64,000 nt of DNA from NCBI GenBank assembly GCA_022394755.1, contig JAGFCA010000018.1:1-64000 (forward strand). Reading direction: 5' to 3'. Of the stretch, positions 44,429 through 55,621 are shown piece by piece. Every line of letters starts with the position of its first letter. Positions within the stretch are counted from its first letter, which is position 1. Source of the DNA: Candidatus Poribacteria bacterium. GTDB taxonomy: Bacteria > Poribacteria > WGA-4E > WGA-3G. A program made the translations under genes and the position numbers. Below the pieces are notes generated by a model. That model saw only the letters and a list, made by a program, of their open reading frames with translations, did no database searches and was not told the origin of the DNA.

Positions 44429-44568
44429 GTATGTGGTTAATTTTCAGTTATCAATTGTCAATCTTTTGTCCATCTATAAGTATATTTATACATACTCTTG
44501 GTAGAACAATACCTTAGACCTTATGTTCGGAATGACAACTGATAACTATTAACTGACAACAGGCATTA

Positions 44569-45315
44569 TTAGACCACTGGTTTACGATGTGCGACGTAGG
44601 GTGGTTCAAGCATTAATTTTTGATCTTCTTCGGACATCAGTTCACGTAGATCATCGTCATATCTACCCTGTCCCCAGGATGCGTGTCCTGGTGAATATTT
44701 GAATAGAATTGAACGTCTTGGATGCTTTGCTGTCCATGGAAGCGTTCCATGTGTCAATGCCTCAGTGAATATCACCGCATCTCCTGCTTTTTGATGTACT
44801 GGTGCCATACAGGTTGTATTATCTTTTACTGGTCGAAATTGTGGAGGACAAGGATAATTACTTTTATGGCTACCGGGTATACAGCAAAACCCACCCTGAC
44901 CGGGTAACATATCAGTTAATGCCCATGAAACCACCGTAAGACCATTATACATACGATCATTTCGGAAGACATAGTATTGTGATGGGTCATAAGGTGTTCC
45001 CCCACCATGGAGTGTGCCTCCAGGATTACCATCTATCATCAGGATACCGTATACATGATCGAGTCTAAATTTAGGTCCGACAATTTCAGCTAAACACGGC
45101 ATAATGCGGGGGTGGTTTAGAAGTCTCCGAAATGCATCATTTTCCCAGCTTAAGAAACCGCCGAAACGTTGTGAATGAATATTATCGTCTGAAGGATCAG
45201 CATAATTTTGTGTGTCAATTAATGCATTGAGTTCAGCAAGGTCTTCTTTAGTTAACACACCTTCAATATTGACATATCCCCATAGATCAAACAGATATTT
45301 CTCTTCAGTGTTCAT
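44569..45315 (-). CDS. PhyH-family protein with HxG in place of HxD (paralogue)
   Basis: 248 aa from ATG 45315, with GGAG 7 nt upstream; an earlier frame start at 45423 would overlap the NIPSNAP gene. PhyH family by FDLWGYVNIEGVL, PGSHKSNYPCPP and LTHGTLPW. The metal motif is LHGGG, His103-Gly-Gly105, with the distal His189 and Arg200/201 kept. It thus shares the missing carboxylate of the protein at 22149-22937 and is its closest relative here. Halogenase-like chemistry is one reading, lost activity another. The NIPSNAP gene ends 16 nt upstream. Confidence 0.9.
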   Translation of the reverse strand: MNTEEKYLFDLWGYVNIEGVLTKEDLAELNALIDTQNYADPSDDNIHSQRFGGFLSWENDAFRRLLNHPRIMPCLAEIVGPKFRLDHVYGILMIDGNPGGTLHGGGTPYDPSQYYVFRNDRMYNGLTVVSWALTDMLPGQGGFCCIPGSHKSNYPCPPQFRPVKDNTTCMAPVHQKAGDAVIFTEALTHGTLPWTAKHPRRSILFKYSPGHASWGQGRYDDDLRELMSEEDQKLMLEPPYVAHRKPVV

Positions 45316-45331
45316 GCTGTATCTCCAAATA

Positions 45332-45655
45332 CTATTGATGGGGTGACCGAGAAGTGGGTTCCATGCGTGTAACCTCAATCTTGGATCTGTCAATGAGTTC
45401 ACCAACTCGCGGTGAAATTTCATTTACCCATCGGTCATCTTCATAAACAGAAGCGTAAAGTTGTTCGCGCTGTTCTTCACTTTCAAACCGGCGTATCCAA
45501 ATGTATAGATCATCTTCTTCTTCACCGATGAAACTACCAATTACAACCATTCCTTTTGAAATCTGAAACGGGATAACTGTTTCTTCCATATATTTAACCC
45601 AATTGTCACGTTGACCGGGTTGGGTACGATATTGTCTTAATTCAAAAAATGCCAT
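45332..45655 (-). CDS. NIPSNAP family protein
   Basis: 107 aa. The ferredoxin-like dimeric barrel fold of NIPSNAP proteins is suggested by MAFFELRQYRTQPGQRDNWVK at the start and by YIWIRRFESEEQRE and YEDDRW later. Function in bacteria is not settled; some act on small organic substrates or as dimeric sensors. Start ATG 45655 has GGAG 6 nt upstream. It is directly followed (16 nt) by the HxG PhyH gene, so the two are likely co-expressed. Confidence 0.88.
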   Translation of the reverse strand: MAFFELRQYRTQPGQRDNWVKYMEETVIPFQISKGMVVIGSFIGEEEDDLYIWIRRFESEEQREQLYASVYEDDRWVNEISPRVGELIDRSKIEVTRMEPTSRSPHQ

Positions 45656-45730
45656 ATTTACTCCTATTACAGCAATTTCTAAAATTGCTTATACTGAAAT
45701 CACGTTATACTTTGATTCTCTTGGTTTACA

Positions 45731-48700
45731 TTATAAACGATCATATCCGTATCCATTTCCAGTTATATCAAAGAGAACAGATGCAGCAAGGAAATGGATA
45801 TCTGCATCTGTATCTTCTAAGACTTTTTCTAAAATCTGAGTAGCACTATCATCTTTTGCATCTCCTAATGCACGTATTATGTCTAATTGGAATGCTCGTT
45901 CAGTTTTATCAGCGTATAGTGTTGTGAATTTTTCCACAAGTGCAGAAACTGCACCATCTGAAGCTATTTTACCAAGGGAGCGAGCAGCATCTCTACGTAT
46001 TTCGATATGATTCTCATCTTTATTCATTATTTGAATTAATGCATCTGTTGTAGAAGTCTGTGCCAGTACTCCTAAAGCTTGTGTTGCTAATCGTCGTACA
46101 TCTTTGTTATCTTCCTTTTCCCCGTTTGCAACAAGGATGAGTTCATCAATGAGTGCTACTGTTTCTGATTCTCCTATGGTGCGTGCTGTGTCTTTCCGTG
46201 TATCCACTACCGGGTCAGATAGATTTTCTCGTAACTTTGAAAGGTCAAGAGACTGTGTACGACCTAAAGCAACTGATGCAGCATTTCTGATTGGGGGAGA
46301 CTCCCATGTATCATCTGCTCTTGTTTGCATTTTTTCAGAAATGAATTGAGGTAATTTATGCTTTTTCGCAGCACCAACTATAGGTTCCCAACTCCAATTT
46401 CGTTTTCTATCATCCAAAGCTAAATTTCGCCTATTTGCCTCATCTTCCAGAGCAATAATGAATTCAGTATCATTAATTAGACGGTTTGATAATGCAGCAA
46501 TTGCTTCTGGTCCACCAATTTGACCGAGAGCAACAGTAGCTTTACTCCGAGGAGAAGCATTCGCTAACAAGGCAGTACTCGCATTCAGTGGAATCCCTAC
46601 GTCTTCCATAATTCTTATGAGATGCGGTACAGCAGATTTAATTTCCATTTTACCCAAAGCTGCGATAGCATTATTAGATATATTCCCAATCCGGTTGTTA
46701 AGTGCACGAATTAGAAGATCTTCTGAAGCAGTATCACCGATATTTCCAAGTGCAGATACAGCCGCTGCTCGTATTGCATCATTTTCTAAAGTGTTTTCAG
46801 CCATTTGGCGTAGCTTTTCAACTGCTTTGGCATCTTTAATAGCTCCCAACCCGACTACAGCATACCACCGTATGGCACCATTCTGATCGTTAAGTGCTTC
46901 CCGCAATACAGGTGCAGCACGTTCGTCTCGAAGTGCATTTAATGAGCCAATTGCAGCTGCACGGATAGTTTTCGATTCGGTTTTATTTTTTACAATAGCA
47001 ATTAAAGGTTCTACAGTTGCACGGTCTTTATACCCTCCTAACCGTGTTACCGCCTCCCTACGAATCACGTAACTGTCATGGTCTAAACGTGATAGTATTG
47101 CATCTAATGACGATTTGTGATGGATTACACCTAACATATATACTATTGCCCAATGTGTCCATTCATCATCAGCGGAATTTAGGGCATTTAGTAAATGTTC
47201 AGTAGTGACTGCGTTCCCATTAAGCAATAGTGCACCGATGACTTCATTCTGTACAGATTGTACTTCAAAACCGTCTTCGAAACTTCCTCGTCCTTTCTTG
47301 ATAATATCTACAAGACCCTTATCTGCTAAGGTAGGATTTATTTCTCTGAGTGCTTTGGTTGCTTCAAGCCTTGCAGTTTCGTATTTATCTGTCTTAATGA
47401 TATCTAAAAGAGTGTCAACACTCTTCGGGGATTTTATTGTGCCTAAAGCGATGGCAGCTTCTTGTCTAACGACACCTTGCTTATCCTTTTTTAGAGCAGT
47501 AATAAGAGCATCAATTGCCTTTTCTCCACTAACTCTTCCCAATGCCCATGCAGCATTACGTCTGACTGTTGCACGTTGATCATCGTTAAGTGCACTTATT
47601 AAGGGGTCAACGACAATTTCCCCCTTAAATATACCAAGTGCTTTTGCCACTTCACTTCGAACAAGGCTTGGTATAGGTTTTAGTTCTCCCCAGATACGGT
47701 AATATGGACGTGGGTAATCAGCTGTCCACATGATATTGAGAGAATCAAGATGAGACCTTAACGCATCAAGGGTTTTGAATTTCCGTTTCATGTGTCTTTG
47801 AAAATCTGATATCTCATCAAATTGCATTGATAAAACCCAGAACAACGCGGTGAGTGTCTCAGTATCCTGAATTCGACTGAGAACTTTAACAGCATTTGCA
47901 CGAATTACAGGACTTGATTCATCATTAAGCATAAGCAATAACATGGGTTGTGTGGCAGATGCAGGTTTTAGCTGCCATAATGCATTTAATGCTGCTATGC
48001 GAACAGTCTCACGTCGGAGTTTATCCATTGAGATTGCAATCAATTTACGTGTTGTGTCTTCAATGTTGATATTAATTTTTCCTAACGCTTCTGCTGCTTG
48101 TGTCACAGTCGTGTCGTCTAATTCAAGTGCTTTGGAAAGAGCAAGAACAGCACTGTTATCTGTACCGCGTGCTCTCATGTTACCAAGTCCTTCTGCAGCA
48201 ATAGCTTTAATCTCTTTATTTACATCAACCATTAATATATCAATAAAAGGGGCGATTGCACGTCGGTCACCAATAGCACTTAATGCTTTAGCCGATTCTA
48301 ACTGAATTGCGGGTTCACCTGTTTGGATTGCATGGATTAGTGCTGGAACAGCAGCACCACGCATTGTAATTAATCCTGTATGTGCTGCAACTTTTAGGTC
48401 TTCATTGTCTAAGAGTTGGATAAGAGGGAGGATCGCTTCTTCTGCTCGTATTGTTGCGAGAGTTTCAATCGCAGCTGTTTGTGCTCTCAGTCTATATTTC
48501 TTCATCCAAGAGTCGTCAATATATGCACTTGCAATATACTTGTATTCATCAGAAATACCGGCGTCTTCATTAGGAATTATATTTGTAGCACCGGTCTTCA
48601 GAACATCTAATAGAGGCTGAACGGATGGTTGTCCAATTCTATCAAGTGCTACTATGGCTGTTGTTCTAACGTATGTGTTAGAATCTGATAGTAGTTTGAT

Positions 48701-49597
48701 GAGATCATCAACAGCAGAAGCAGTTTGGAGTCTCCCAATGAGTTTTGCAGCGTGCATACGAACTTGTGCATTATTGTTTCTTGTAGCCAACTGAAGTAGA
48801 GGGATAACTTGGTCATTTAGTTTTGAATTCGGTTGACACAGTCCTTCTAAAGCGACAATGGCACTATACGATACCTCGGGTGCTTCATCAGTTTTGGATA
48901 AGATCGATTTGTAAATTGGAATCTGATCAAAGGATTGTAGTGCATATAGTTCTCGTAGAGCGGATTCCTTAATCTGTGGATCTGTCTGATTCGTATTAGT
49001 TAAGATGGCAGTAAGATTAGCTACAGTATTCTCAGTTGTAGTGTTGACCTGTTGTAATAGATTGTCGATAGTGGCATGTACATTTGGTTGATAACATTTT
49101 TGTGCTTCTAATAGTGCGGTAACAATGACAGTATCGGATCTATTGGCTAAATCGGATAGGAGTGTAGGTTGTTTTTCAACTGCTATTGCGAGTGCTGAAA
49201 CGAGTAGTCCCGAAATAGAATTCCGTGACCTAATAAGTCTTTCTTGTCTGTTCAATTCGTCTGAATCTGGATCGTCAAGTATTGTAATAGTCCTTATATC
49301 AGAATTAACTGTTTTCAAATGATCTAATATCTGTGCAATCACCTGATGCCAATCATTCGTATCAGTACTGGTACGTAACTGTAATAGGCGGCTTAGGAAT
49401 ACAGCTTCTTGATTATCTGGGTTGTTTTGACGAGATTTATCTACTGCTGTGATTGCTGCTGGATAGTCTCCATCAACGATTGATTGCCTTGCAGAAAGGA
49501 GCGCTTTGTCTTCTTTATCTGCACAACCGATTATAAAAGCACCACAAAGAATGAGAGTAAGAAGAAATATTGAATATTGTTTCATAGTTTTATTCAT
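45731..49597 (-). CDS. Giant HEAT-repeat lipoprotein
   Basis: 1288 aa. Signal peptide with lipobox IIGC. A short TPR-like helical stretch (about 30-80) is followed by a very long array of PBS-lyase/HEAT repeats (about 190-1280), roughly 30 units of 30-35 residues, e.g. AARSLGKIASDGAVSALVEK, RRNAAWALGRVSGEKAIDAL and RLEATKALREINPT. HEAT solenoids bind proteins; no catalytic domain is seen. A lipid-anchored solenoid this large would sit at the outer membrane or cell surface. 60 nt downstream of the glycyl-tRNA synthetase gene. Confidence 0.88.
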   Translation of the reverse strand: MNKTMKQYSIFLLTLILCGAFIIGCADKEDKALLSARQSIVDGDYPAAITAVDKSRQNNPDNQEAVFLSRLLQLRTSTDTNDWHQVIAQILDHLKTVNSDIRTITILDDPDSDELNRQERLIRSRNSISGLLVSALAIAVEKQPTLLSDLANRSDTVIVTALLEAQKCYQPNVHATIDNLLQQVNTTTENTVANLTAILTNTNQTDPQIKESALRELYALQSFDQIPIYKSILSKTDEAPEVSYSAIVALEGLCQPNSKLNDQVIPLLQLATRNNNAQVRMHAAKLIGRLQTASAVDDLIKLLSDSNTYVRTTAIVALDRIGQPSVQPLLDVLKTGATNIIPNEDAGISDEYKYIASAYIDDSWMKKYRLRAQTAAIETLATIRAEEAILPLIQLLDNEDLKVAAHTGLITMRGAAVPALIHAIQTGEPAIQLESAKALSAIGDRRAIAPFIDILMVDVNKEIKAIAAEGLGNMRARGTDNSAVLALSKALELDDTTVTQAAEALGKININIEDTTRKLIAISMDKLRRETVRIAALNALWQLKPASATQPMLLLMLNDESSPVIRANAVKVLSRIQDTETLTALFWVLSMQFDEISDFQRHMKRKFKTLDALRSHLDSLNIMWTADYPRPYYRIWGELKPIPSLVRSEVAKALGIFKGEIVVDPLISALNDDQRATVRRNAAWALGRVSGEKAIDALITALKKDKQGVVRQEAAIALGTIKSPKSVDTLLDIIKTDKYETARLEATKALREINPTLADKGLVDIIKKGRGSFEDGFEVQSVQNEVIGALLLNGNAVTTEHLLNALNSADDEWTHWAIVYMLGVIHHKSSLDAILSRLDHDSYVIRREAVTRLGGYKDRATVEPLIAIVKNKTESKTIRAAAIGSLNALRDERAAPVLREALNDQNGAIRWYAVVGLGAIKDAKAVEKLRQMAENTLENDAIRAAAVSALGNIGDTASEDLLIRALNNRIGNISNNAIAALGKMEIKSAVPHLIRIMEDVGIPLNASTALLANASPRSKATVALGQIGGPEAIAALSNRLINDTEFIIALEDEANRRNLALDDRKRNWSWEPIVGAAKKHKLPQFISEKMQTRADDTWESPPIRNAASVALGRTQSLDLSKLRENLSDPVVDTRKDTARTIGESETVALIDELILVANGEKEDNKDVRRLATQALGVLAQTSTTDALIQIMNKDENHIEIRRDAARSLGKIASDGAVSALVEKFTTLYADKTERAFQLDIIRALGDAKDDSATQILEKVLEDTDADIHFLAASVLFDITGNGYGYDRL

Positions 49598-49656
49598 TGA
49601 TAATTATGTTCTGTTTATAGTCAATTTATATTCCAACTAAACTGAAAACTTTTTTC

Positions 49657-52600
49657 CTATTCTCCAGCAATAACCAGTTTTGTTAGATCGGCTACAGCAT
49701 AGATACGTTTTGCGATTCGATTTAGTAATGCGAGACGATTATCACGTAAATCAGTCTCTTTTGCCATTACTAATACGTCATCAAAGAATTGATCAATTGA
49801 AGGTTGTAACTCAGCTAACTGTTTTAGGAGTTTTGAATACGATCTTTTCTGTATAGATTCTTCAAGGTCGGGGTCTACATCCGATAGATGCTGATAGAGT
49901 TGTTTTTCGGATTCATCACTTAAAAGTATTTTATCAACATTTTCAGATGCATCTTCGGGTAATATTCTCAATACTCGATTGAGTGCATTATATATATCCT
50001 CAAAATTAGGTGTCAAGCGAAATTCGGCAAGAGCCTCAGCACGGTTGAGCATATCTATAATATCAACATTTCCGACTGATAACACAGCATCTGCAATGTC
50101 TGGCGTGTATTTATGGGTTTGTAGGATCACCCGCATTCTTTCCTTTATAAAACTCAGAACATCTGCTTTTGTATCCTCAACTAATTCAACTTGAAACAGA
50201 GATATTGCTTTATCCACAACTGCATCTAATGAAAGTGATAATTGGCGGTCTTGAAGAATGCGGATTGTGCCAAGTGCATGTCTACGTAAAGAATATGGAT
50301 CTTGTGAACCTGTTGGTCGTTCTTCAATACCGAAATATCCGACGATGGTGTCTATCTTGTCTGCAATTGCAAGTATGGCTCCCACCTCTGATTGTGGTAA
50401 AGCGGTGTCTGCTCCCAACGGTTGGTAATGTTCAGCGATTGCTGTTGCAACTTGATTGGGTTCACCTGAATTTCTGGCATAATACTGTCCCGTAACACCT
50501 TGTAATGATGGAAATTCGATGACCATGTGGGTTGTCAAGTCTGCTTTACATAGTCTTGCTGCTTGTTCAACATGTTGTTTGGCAGCATCATCTGATTTTA
50601 ATTCAGTGCTAATGAATCGAACCAATTGTTGTAGCCGTTCAGTCTTATCTAAAAGTGAACCAAGTTTGGCATGGAATACAACTGCCTCTAATCGATCAAC
50701 TTTTTCCGATAGAGACGTTTTTTGATCTTCTCTATAGAAGAATTCAGCATCATTTAACCGTGCATTCAGAACCCGTTCGTTTCCATGTCGAACACCGTCA
50801 ATATTCCCTTCTGTGCCATTTGATATAGTAATGAATTTAGGTGCCAGTTCAGTCTCGCTTTTCCACATAGGGAAATAGCGTTGATGCTTTTTCATGGCTG
50901 TAATCAATACTTCAGGAGGAATTTCCAAATGGGATTCACTATAATTTCCTACGACAGGTTGAGGATTTTCAACCAGATAGTTTACGGTGTCTAACAATTC
51001 TTCATCTATTTTGACTAAACACCCTTCGGATTTGAATGTATTTCGTACATCTTTTTCAATGATCTCTCTTCGTTTTATGGGACAGACAATCACACCTGCA
51101 TCGTCTAATTTCTTAATATATGATTCCACATTAGCAGAATCTAATATAAGAGGGTCTGGATATAACGATCGGTGTCCATAGGTTTGACGGCCTGCTTGTG
51201 CTGCGCCATAGGTACAATCGATGATATTTTCTCCAAGTAGTGCCACTATCCATCGAATGGGACGGGCAAATCGTGGTCTAACTTCTGATTCATTATCTAT
51301 ATTCTCCCATTGCATTGTTTTTGGGAAGCGAAGTGATTCAATCCATTCTGGTAGTAAGGATTGGAGTATTTCACTTGTCGGTAGACCAACTTCTTTTTTA
51401 GATGCAGCGATATATTCTCCACGGTCAGTTTCAACAATACGGAGATCAGAAATCTCTACCCCTTGTGTTTTTGCGAAACCGATGGCAGCTTTTGTGGGTT
51501 CGTCGTTATCATCAAAGGCAATCTGTTTTGGTGGACCTACAACCTCTGTTTCTTGGCTTTCTTGTAGTGTTTTAACGTCTTTAATAGCAAGTGTTATTCG
51601 TCGTGGTGTACCAAATGTTTGTACATCACCAAATTCTATTCTATGGGTAGAGAGTGAATTGGAGGCGGTTTCTTTAAGTTGATTTAGAACAGGAGAGATA
51701 TAACTCGCGGGTATCTCTTCAGTTCCAATTTCAAAGAGTAGATCAGTTGTTTCTTCATCTTTTATAGTCGTGTTAGATTCAGTTTTTCGGACTTCTATTT
51801 CTGAAGATTCTGTTTTGAAACTGTTGATGAGTGGATGTCCCATCTCTTCGCGTTGTTCAACATAGGCTCGGGCGATACGTTGTGCAAGTCTACGTACGCG
51901 TTCAATATAACTTACCCGTTCTGTGACACTGATAACACCCCGTGCATCCAACATATTAAATGTGTGGGAACATTTCAGGACATGGTCAGTAGCCGGAAGC
52001 ACTAAACCCGCATCTAAACAAGCATAAGTTTCTTTTTCATAGGTGCTAAACTGATTGAAGAGCATATCAACGTTGGCGTGTTCAAAATTATAAGTTGAGT
52101 ATTCGATTTCCGCTTGTCGATATACATCTCCATAGTTAAGGTGTTCGTTCCAACGAATATCAAAGAATGTATCTACATCCTGTAGGTAAAGGGCGATACG
52201 TTCTAATCCATAAGTAATTTCAGCTGATATAGGATTAAGTTCTATACTCCCCATCTGTTGGAAATAGGTGAATTGTGTGACTTCAGCCCCATTCCACCAG
52301 ACTTCCCAACCGAGTCCTGATGCACCGAGTGTAGGTGATTCCCAGTCATCTTCAACAAAACGTATGTCGTTTTTTCGTGGTGAAATACCGAGATGATATA
52401 GACTCTCAAGGTAGAGGGGTAGAACATTTTCGGGTGCTGGTTTTAAGATAACTTGATATTGGTAGTATGCCCCGAGACGGAAGGGGTTTTCTGCATATCT
52501 GCCATCCGTTGGTCTTCGGACAGGTTCGACATAGGCAACTTTCCAAGGTTCGGGTCCGAGACATCTTAGAAATGTTGCAGGGTTAAATGTTCCAGCTCCG

Positions 52601-52686
52601 ACTTCTATATCGCAGGGTTGTTGAATGATGCATCCTTGGTCAGCCCAAAATTTCTCTAAAGCTAATATAATTTCTTGAAATGTCAT
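49657..52686 (-). CDS. glyQS: Glycyl-tRNA synthetase, fused alpha and beta chains
   Basis: 1009 aa. Residues 1-about 295 are the alpha subunit (class II core: [57 protein letters not shown]). After a linker (about 296-315) comes the beta subunit ([69 protein letters not shown]). It charges tRNA-Gly. Most bacteria with this type have two genes; fusion into one chain is known in chlamydiae and a few other lineages. No regulatory T-box is evident upstream. Confidence 0.95.
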   Translation of the reverse strand: MTFQEIILALEKFWADQGCIIQQPCDIEVGAGTFNPATFLRCLGPEPWKVAYVEPVRRPTDGRYAENPFRLGAYYQYQVILKPAPENVLPLYLESLYHLGISPRKNDIRFVEDDWESPTLGASGLGWEVWWNGAEVTQFTYFQQMGSIELNPISAEITYGLERIALYLQDVDTFFDIRWNEHLNYGDVYRQAEIEYSTYNFEHANVDMLFNQFSTYEKETYACLDAGLVLPATDHVLKCSHTFNMLDARGVISVTERVSYIERVRRLAQRIARAYVEQREEMGHPLINSFKTESSEIEVRKTESNTTIKDEETTDLLFEIGTEEIPASYISPVLNQLKETASNSLSTHRIEFGDVQTFGTPRRITLAIKDVKTLQESQETEVVGPPKQIAFDDNDEPTKAAIGFAKTQGVEISDLRIVETDRGEYIAASKKEVGLPTSEILQSLLPEWIESLRFPKTMQWENIDNESEVRPRFARPIRWIVALLGENIIDCTYGAAQAGRQTYGHRSLYPDPLILDSANVESYIKKLDDAGVIVCPIKRREIIEKDVRNTFKSEGCLVKIDEELLDTVNYLVENPQPVVGNYSESHLEIPPEVLITAMKKHQRYFPMWKSETELAPKFITISNGTEGNIDGVRHGNERVLNARLNDAEFFYREDQKTSLSEKVDRLEAVVFHAKLGSLLDKTERLQQLVRFISTELKSDDAAKQHVEQAARLCKADLTTHMVIEFPSLQGVTGQYYARNSGEPNQVATAIAEHYQPLGADTALPQSEVGAILAIADKIDTIVGYFGIEERPTGSQDPYSLRRHALGTIRILQDRQLSLSLDAVVDKAISLFQVELVEDTKADVLSFIKERMRVILQTHKYTPDIADAVLSVGNVDIIDMLNRAEALAEFRLTPNFEDIYNALNRVLRILPEDASENVDKILLSDESEKQLYQHLSDVDPDLEESIQKRSYSKLLKQLAELQPSIDQFFDDVLVMAKETDLRDNRLALLNRIAKRIYAVADLTKLVIAGE

Positions 52687-53250
52687 ATCTGTTTGTATTG
52701 CTGTATGCTCCGATTTCTGTGTTGTGTTTCAATAGATTATTTTAGCATATATGGGTTCTTATGACAATTATATTTAAATAGCCATAAGGTTTATTTAATT
52801 TTTAGAATTATCAGTTTCTGAATGTTACTCATTATGTATTTCGTAGGTTGGGTTGAGGGATGAAACCAAACATTTCCTGTATGTACAGCGTTTTATGTTC
52901 GGTTTCATTCCTCAACCCCAAAAGTGTTAATTAGTGTAAAGCTTAAATGTAAAATGGACTCTTTTGTAGAGGGATCTTTGGATCATGTCAAAAAATAAAA
53001 AAAGGAACCGGAATTCCCTTCTACAGAAGAATATATGGGTATATTATAGTTAGTAGTTGTCAGTTATAGGTTAGTCCTATTACTGATTTCAGAACGAATC
53101 TTAAACATCTGAAACAATTCAAACATAACAATAGATTCCTACCTAATGGTAATTCCTTTTGCCAGAGAAAATTCTCTTCAAGATGATCGAAATTAAATAT
53201 CCAATTAACGTGTGTTCGGTATATGTAAATTTTAGGATCAGTACACTGAA
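52687..53250. other. Intergenic region with two long hairpins
   Basis: At about 52849-52920 a stem of about 20 bp pairs GGTTGAGGGATGAAACC with GGTTTCATTCCTCAACC, the same type as the shorter hairpin near 23090. At about 52959-53035 CTTTTGTAGAGGGAT pairs with ATTCCCTTCTACAGAAG around a loop of about 40 nt. It may act as a terminator or be repeat-derived. No gene seen. Confidence 0.45.
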
Positions 53251-53519
53251 TCAACGTAGGATTTCCAAGTCAACGGGCATTCCCCGCAGTAGAAACCGAG
53301 GAATCAAAGGTTCACCATCATCAAGTTCTACCATGATGCGTACTTTGGTATATAATTTGGAATTGCCCTCCACAGGTTCAACACCGTTTTCCTCCAATTC
53401 GCCGTCTACAACCCTTTTTCCTGCAAATATTTCTCGATAGCTGCTTTCTTCCAATCCGCGTGTAGCGGTGTGATCATTAGTATTGTAAAAAGAGATGTCC
53501 AAAGTATTCGTAAAAGCAT
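53251..53519 (-). pseudogene. Secreted hypothetical protein, frameshifted
   Basis: ATG 53519 opens a clean signal peptide MLLRILWTSLFTILMITPLHA followed by DWKKAAIEKYLQEKGL and a stop. Moving one base at the run GGAAAAAGGG joins it to an open frame reading VVDGELEENGVEPVEG and then PRFLLRGMPVDLEILR to the stop at 53251, giving about 89 aa. It starts 11 nt after the gene at 53531, the same spacing and order as the pair at 205 and 1017, so the two loci look like copies. No function recognised. Confidence 0.5.
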
Positions 53520-53530
53520 GTGTTCCTACT

Positions 53531-54248
53531 TTATGGTGGTGTGAATCCTAAGAACTCATAAGAATCAACACCACCTTCTTCCATATTTATCAGTATAATA
53601 TCGGGTGGTATATCTGCTTCGGTTAAAAAATCGTCTCCTCCGCGTGCTACTTTTGGTGTTTTGATTGCACTTAGTCTATCGTTGTCTTCTGAGACACCCA
53701 TACTCCAAGAGATATATCGCACGCCGTTAACTGTATCCCATTCAACATGGCAGATCCCCTTGATGTTGGGGTATATTTTACCATTCAAGGTAGAGGTACC
53801 TCTAACGTCTACACCTTGTGACAGAAGCTTTATGTCCACACGTTTCATGAGTTCAAATTCAGGGTCTACACAGTTCCCTATGTTTCCTCAGGTGTTCCTC
53901 TCCATCCGGGTGGTAAAGGCGGATAAGGTCCGAACCCATAAGGCGAAACAGGTACTTCTGCGGATGTTTTCTCAAATGATGCAGCCTTTTGCGATTTGCT
54001 ATCGTCTGTATTCTCTGGTGCAGTATGGGTAGCATTCGCTGTTCTGTTAGTAGGTGCGCCTTTAATAGAATTGGTATGTGGCACATCCACTGTTTTTGAG
54101 ATTCTTCCAATAGATATTGTGTTTCTGCTGCCTCTTGTCTGTAAGGAGCAAACTCGTGCTGATACCAGAAGTAGCAACTTATGCTAAAAACAATCGAAAA
54201 TCCAAAACTACCAATAATCCATTCCTTAATAAGGATATCCCGAAATAT
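53531..54248 (-). pseudogene. Frameshifted copy of the SPYGFGPYP-domain membrane protein
   Basis: Related along its whole length to the gene at 205-1005: the membrane segment EWIIGSFGFSIVFSISCYFW, then EFAPYRQEAAE, a polar linker, SPYGFGPYPPLPPGW, MKRVDIKLLSQG, NGKIYPNIKGICHVEW and GVDSYEFLGF. Three different frames are needed. One shift lies at CTCAAAAACAG (about 54095) and one near GAGGAAACATAGGG (about 53880). Both move the same way, as single-base deletions would. The start aligned with GTG 205 is ATA at 54248, with the same AAAGGAGG and 6-nt spacing. Likely a pseudogene, although sequence error is possible. Confidence 0.65.
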
Positions 54249-54611
54249 TTGGTTCCTCCTTTATCAGAAATACATGTGCGTACTGCACATATCAGTTATT
54301 CTTTCCCTTACTTTTCACAAACATAGGCATTCTTACGGTTGATTTCAGACATTTCTTCCCAGGAGTGGACAGATATTTTGTTTTTGCTATAAATCCAATT
54401 TCTCCATTCTCTCTCCAAATTCATAAGTGTTATAGTTTTCAATATGTCATCTCATTATATCAGATTGAATGACTATCATATTTTGGTATAAATTGTGAGA
54501 TAGGTAATTTTTTAGGTTTGTTTGAGTTGTCTGAATCACAGATTACACGGGGAAGTTAGGTTATTATTTTTAAGATTCTCTTTCAATGCTGTAACTACGG
54601 TTATGGGAATC
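54249..54611. other. Intergenic region, nothing recognised
   Basis: About 360 AT-rich bases between the broken locus and the reductase terminator. Only the conserved AAAGGAGG of the pseudogene (minus strand, 54255-54262) stands out. Confidence 0.4.
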
Positions 54612-54657
54612 AAGGAATTAAAAAATCAACGGGGAATACCATTTAGCATTCCCCGTT
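54612..54657 (-). terminator. Rho-independent terminator of the reductase gene
   Basis: Minus-strand stem AACGGGGAAT/ATTCCCCGTT followed by GATTTTTTAA, 47 nt after the stop codon of the gene at 54704. The stem and loop resemble the GGGGAATG..CATT modules in the repeat mosaics. Confidence 0.75.
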
Positions 54658-54703
54658 AACTACAACTACCATGTGATAAAGACAATTGCAAGATTATTCT
54701 AAA

Positions 54704-55621
54704 TTATTTGATCTCAGTACCAGACATTTGCTCTAAAGCTAATACCAGTGCTTGTGTACCTAACCGACCATGACCTTGTGCTTGTACTGCAGTATAGAGT
54801 TGATGCACCAAAGCAAGTCCGGGGAGGCTAAGATTCATCTTTCTTGCCTCGTCTAAGGCGATGCTCATGTCTTTAATAAAGTGTTCAACAAAAAAGCCTG
54901 GATCGAAGTTCCGTTTTAATACGCGTGGTGCTAAATTGTCCAATGACCAGCATGCGGCTGCCCCACCACTGATTGAAGATAGCATTGTTTCCAAATCCAA
55001 ACCAGCCTTGTGTCCATAGATTAAACCTTCACATACACCGATCATTGTGCCTGATATAGTAATCTGATTACACATTTTTGTGTGCTGTCCTGCCCCTGCT
55101 TCTCCTTGATGGACGATATTTTTACCCATTGCTGAGAAGAGTGGCATAACTGCTTGAACTGCATCTTCGTCTCCACCAACCATAATAGAGAGACGTGCTT
55201 CGCGTGCTCCAACATCACCACCCGAAACAGGTGCATCAACAGAGGATACATTCTGTGCTTTAGCTTCAGTGTATATTTCTTGTGCAAGGGAAGGTTCGGT
55301 TGTTGTCATGTCCACGATGATACTACCCGATTTTGCTCCTTTTAGTATGCCGTCATCACCGAGATATACCGACCTTACATCAGGTGGGAAACCTACAATA
55401 GTAAAGATGACATCGGATGCAGCGGCAACATCACTCGGTGAATCTGCCCAAGTTGCTCCTGCATCAATCAATGGTTGTGCTTTGGATTGTGTTCGGTTAT
55501 ATACCGTCATATCGTATCCAAGATCCATAAGGTGTTGACACATCCAACGTCCCATAACCCCTGTTCCAATCCATCCGAGTTTTGTCTTTGAGGGTTCAAT
55601 GTTATTAATAGTGTTTGCCAT
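54704..55621 (-). CDS. 3-hydroxyisobutyrate dehydrogenase-family reductase
   Basis: 305 aa. Rossmann motif [12 protein letters not shown]; the substrate motif [20 protein letters not shown]; and the catalytic Lys region [10 protein letters not shown], with [11 protein letters not shown] following. This is the beta-hydroxyacid dehydrogenase family. Tartronate semialdehyde reductase, 3-hydroxyisobutyrate dehydrogenase and relatives share this layout, and the exact acid cannot be read from sequence. Cytosolic, NAD(P)-dependent. Single-gene unit with its own terminator. Confidence 0.9.
   Translation of the reverse strand: MANTINNIEPSKTKLGWIGTGVMGRWMCQHLMDLGYDMTVYNRTQSKAQPLIDAGATWADSPSDVAAASDVIFTIVGFPPDVRSVYLGDDGILKGAKSGSIIVDMTTTEPSLAQEIYTEAKAQNVSSVDAPVSGGDVGAREARLSIMVGGDEDAVQAVMPLFSAMGKNIVHQGEAGAGQHTKMCNQITISGTMIGVCEGLIYGHKAGLDLETMLSSISGGAAACWSLDNLAPRVLKRNFDPGFFVEHFIKDMSIALDEARKMNLSLPGLALVHQLYTAVQAQGHGRLGTQALVLALEQMSGTEIK

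Noticed and set aside
46104..49322. Several plus-strand open frames opposite the HEAT gene
   Set aside because: They are reverse-strand echoes of a highly repetitive coding region (Ser/Ala-rich, no ribosome sites).
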